NCBI GenBank assembly: GCA_030622265.1
Contig: JAUXGG010000129.1
Coordinates: 1-5,752, forward strand
Direction: 5' to 3'
Length of the DNA stretch: 5,752 bases
DNA from: Candidatus Eiseniibacteriota bacterium
Lineage (GTDB): Bacteria; Arandabacterota; Arandabacteria; Arandabacterales; Arandabacteraceae
The notes under the pieces were generated by a model, which saw nothing but the letters and a program-made list of their open reading frames with translations, searched no databases and was not told where the DNA came from. The first letter of the stretch is position 1, and each line of letters opens with the position of its first letter. This document shows, one piece after another, positions 5,596 through 5,752 of this stretch. Made by a program: the position numbers and the translations under genes.

Positions 5596-5752
5596 TGACC
5601 TGATCCCGAATCTGTGGATATTATCCAGCGGGCTGGCATCCTCATAAGAGTAGTCCACCCAGATCCTGCCGAAACCGATGCCGAACCCGGCGGTCAGCCC
5701 CCGCCCCCAGGGCAGCTCATTGGCACTGTCGGACAGGGTACCTGTCCGACGC
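5575..5752 (-). CDS. PorV/PorQ-like outer-membrane barrel protein, C-terminal 58 residues
   Basis: A minus-strand frame enters from the right edge and ends at TGA 5577-5575. The visible part has alternating aromatic/small residues typical of amphipathic beta strands: LTAGFGIGFGRIWVDYSYED, then DNIHRFGIRS. A final strand with an N-x-HR-(F/I)-G/S pattern is characteristic of the PorV/PorQ (UPF0164-type) barrels. Family members take part in, or sit beside, type IX-like secretion and surface attachment, which suits the next gene downstream with its FlgD/T9SS-like C-terminus. The usual protein ends in an aromatic residue of the last strand; this one has a short polar tail (LVGPQE), which lies in the 22-bp duplicated unit. 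About 80% or more of the protein is expected outside the window, so the family call rests on one or two strands. Confidence 0.6.
   Translation of the reverse strand, partial: RRTGTLSDSANELPWGRGLTAGFGIGFGRIWVDYSYEDASPLDNIHRFGIRSLVGPQE
5728..5750. repeat. Perfect 10-bp inverted repeat (REP-like palindrome) at the window edge
   Basis: GTCGGACAGG (5728-5737) and CCTGTCCGAC (5741-5750) are perfect reverse complements around the 3-nt loop GTA. The palindrome lies within the barrel-gene frame, where it would encode RRTGTLSDS on the minus strand without a stop. A GC-rich perfect hairpin of this type is unusual inside a coding region and resembles REP-type or transposon-associated palindromes. Confidence 0.8.

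Overview
The window looks like a piece of an uncultured, fairly GC-rich (roughly 58% by eye) bacterium of the FCB superphylum outside the classical Bacteroidetes, for example a Krumholzibacteriota-, Eisenbacteria-, Zixibacteria- or Latescibacterota-like lineage. The evidence is a large exported protein ending in a FlgD-like/type IX-like C-terminal domain, next to the tail of a PorV/PorQ-like outer-membrane barrel. Two near-consensus TTGACA promoters and clear Shine-Dalgarno sites argue against a typical Bacteroidetes genome. The placement is inference; there is no marker gene here.

Layout. Bases 1-1062 (minus strand) hold a two-gene unit: a 107-residue exported protein of unknown function (739-1062), then, one base after its stop, a TPR-repeat protein (1-737) that runs off the left edge. 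Upstream of this pair on the same strand lies a near-consensus promoter (1186-1214), then a 20-bp-stem intrinsic terminator with a U-tract (1089-1148), all before the first start codon. This layout predicts a short RNA of about 90 nt or an attenuated leader. Divergent to it, 1346-2818 (plus) encodes a complete Wzx/WzxC-type polysaccharide flippase.

Bases 2819-3119 separate two convergent genes. This gap holds a nested set of direct repeats and hairpins with the look of a dispersed intergenic repeat, followed by a strong 12-bp-stem terminator that mainly serves the minus-strand gene to its right.

Bases 3120-5423 (minus) encode a 767-residue modular exported protein: signal peptide, CBM9/DOMON-like N-terminal beta-sandwich, four ~104-residue modules of CHB_HEX_C-like type, and a C-terminal FlgD-like/T9SS type A-like domain. 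It has its own near-consensus promoter (5522-5550). The promoter lies just past the stop codon of a PorV/PorQ-like barrel gene that enters from the right edge (5575-5752). A perfect 22-bp tandem duplication covers the last codons and stop of that barrel gene, and a perfect 10-bp-arm palindrome lies in its coding sequence at the window edge.

Taken together this is an envelope-oriented region: surface polysaccharide export, an outer-membrane barrel of the PorV/PorQ type and a probable surface-sorted protein, plus a TPR protein with a small exported neighbour. I found no complete new system. The least explained parts are the promoter-terminator leader, the exported-peptide/TPR pair, and the repeats.
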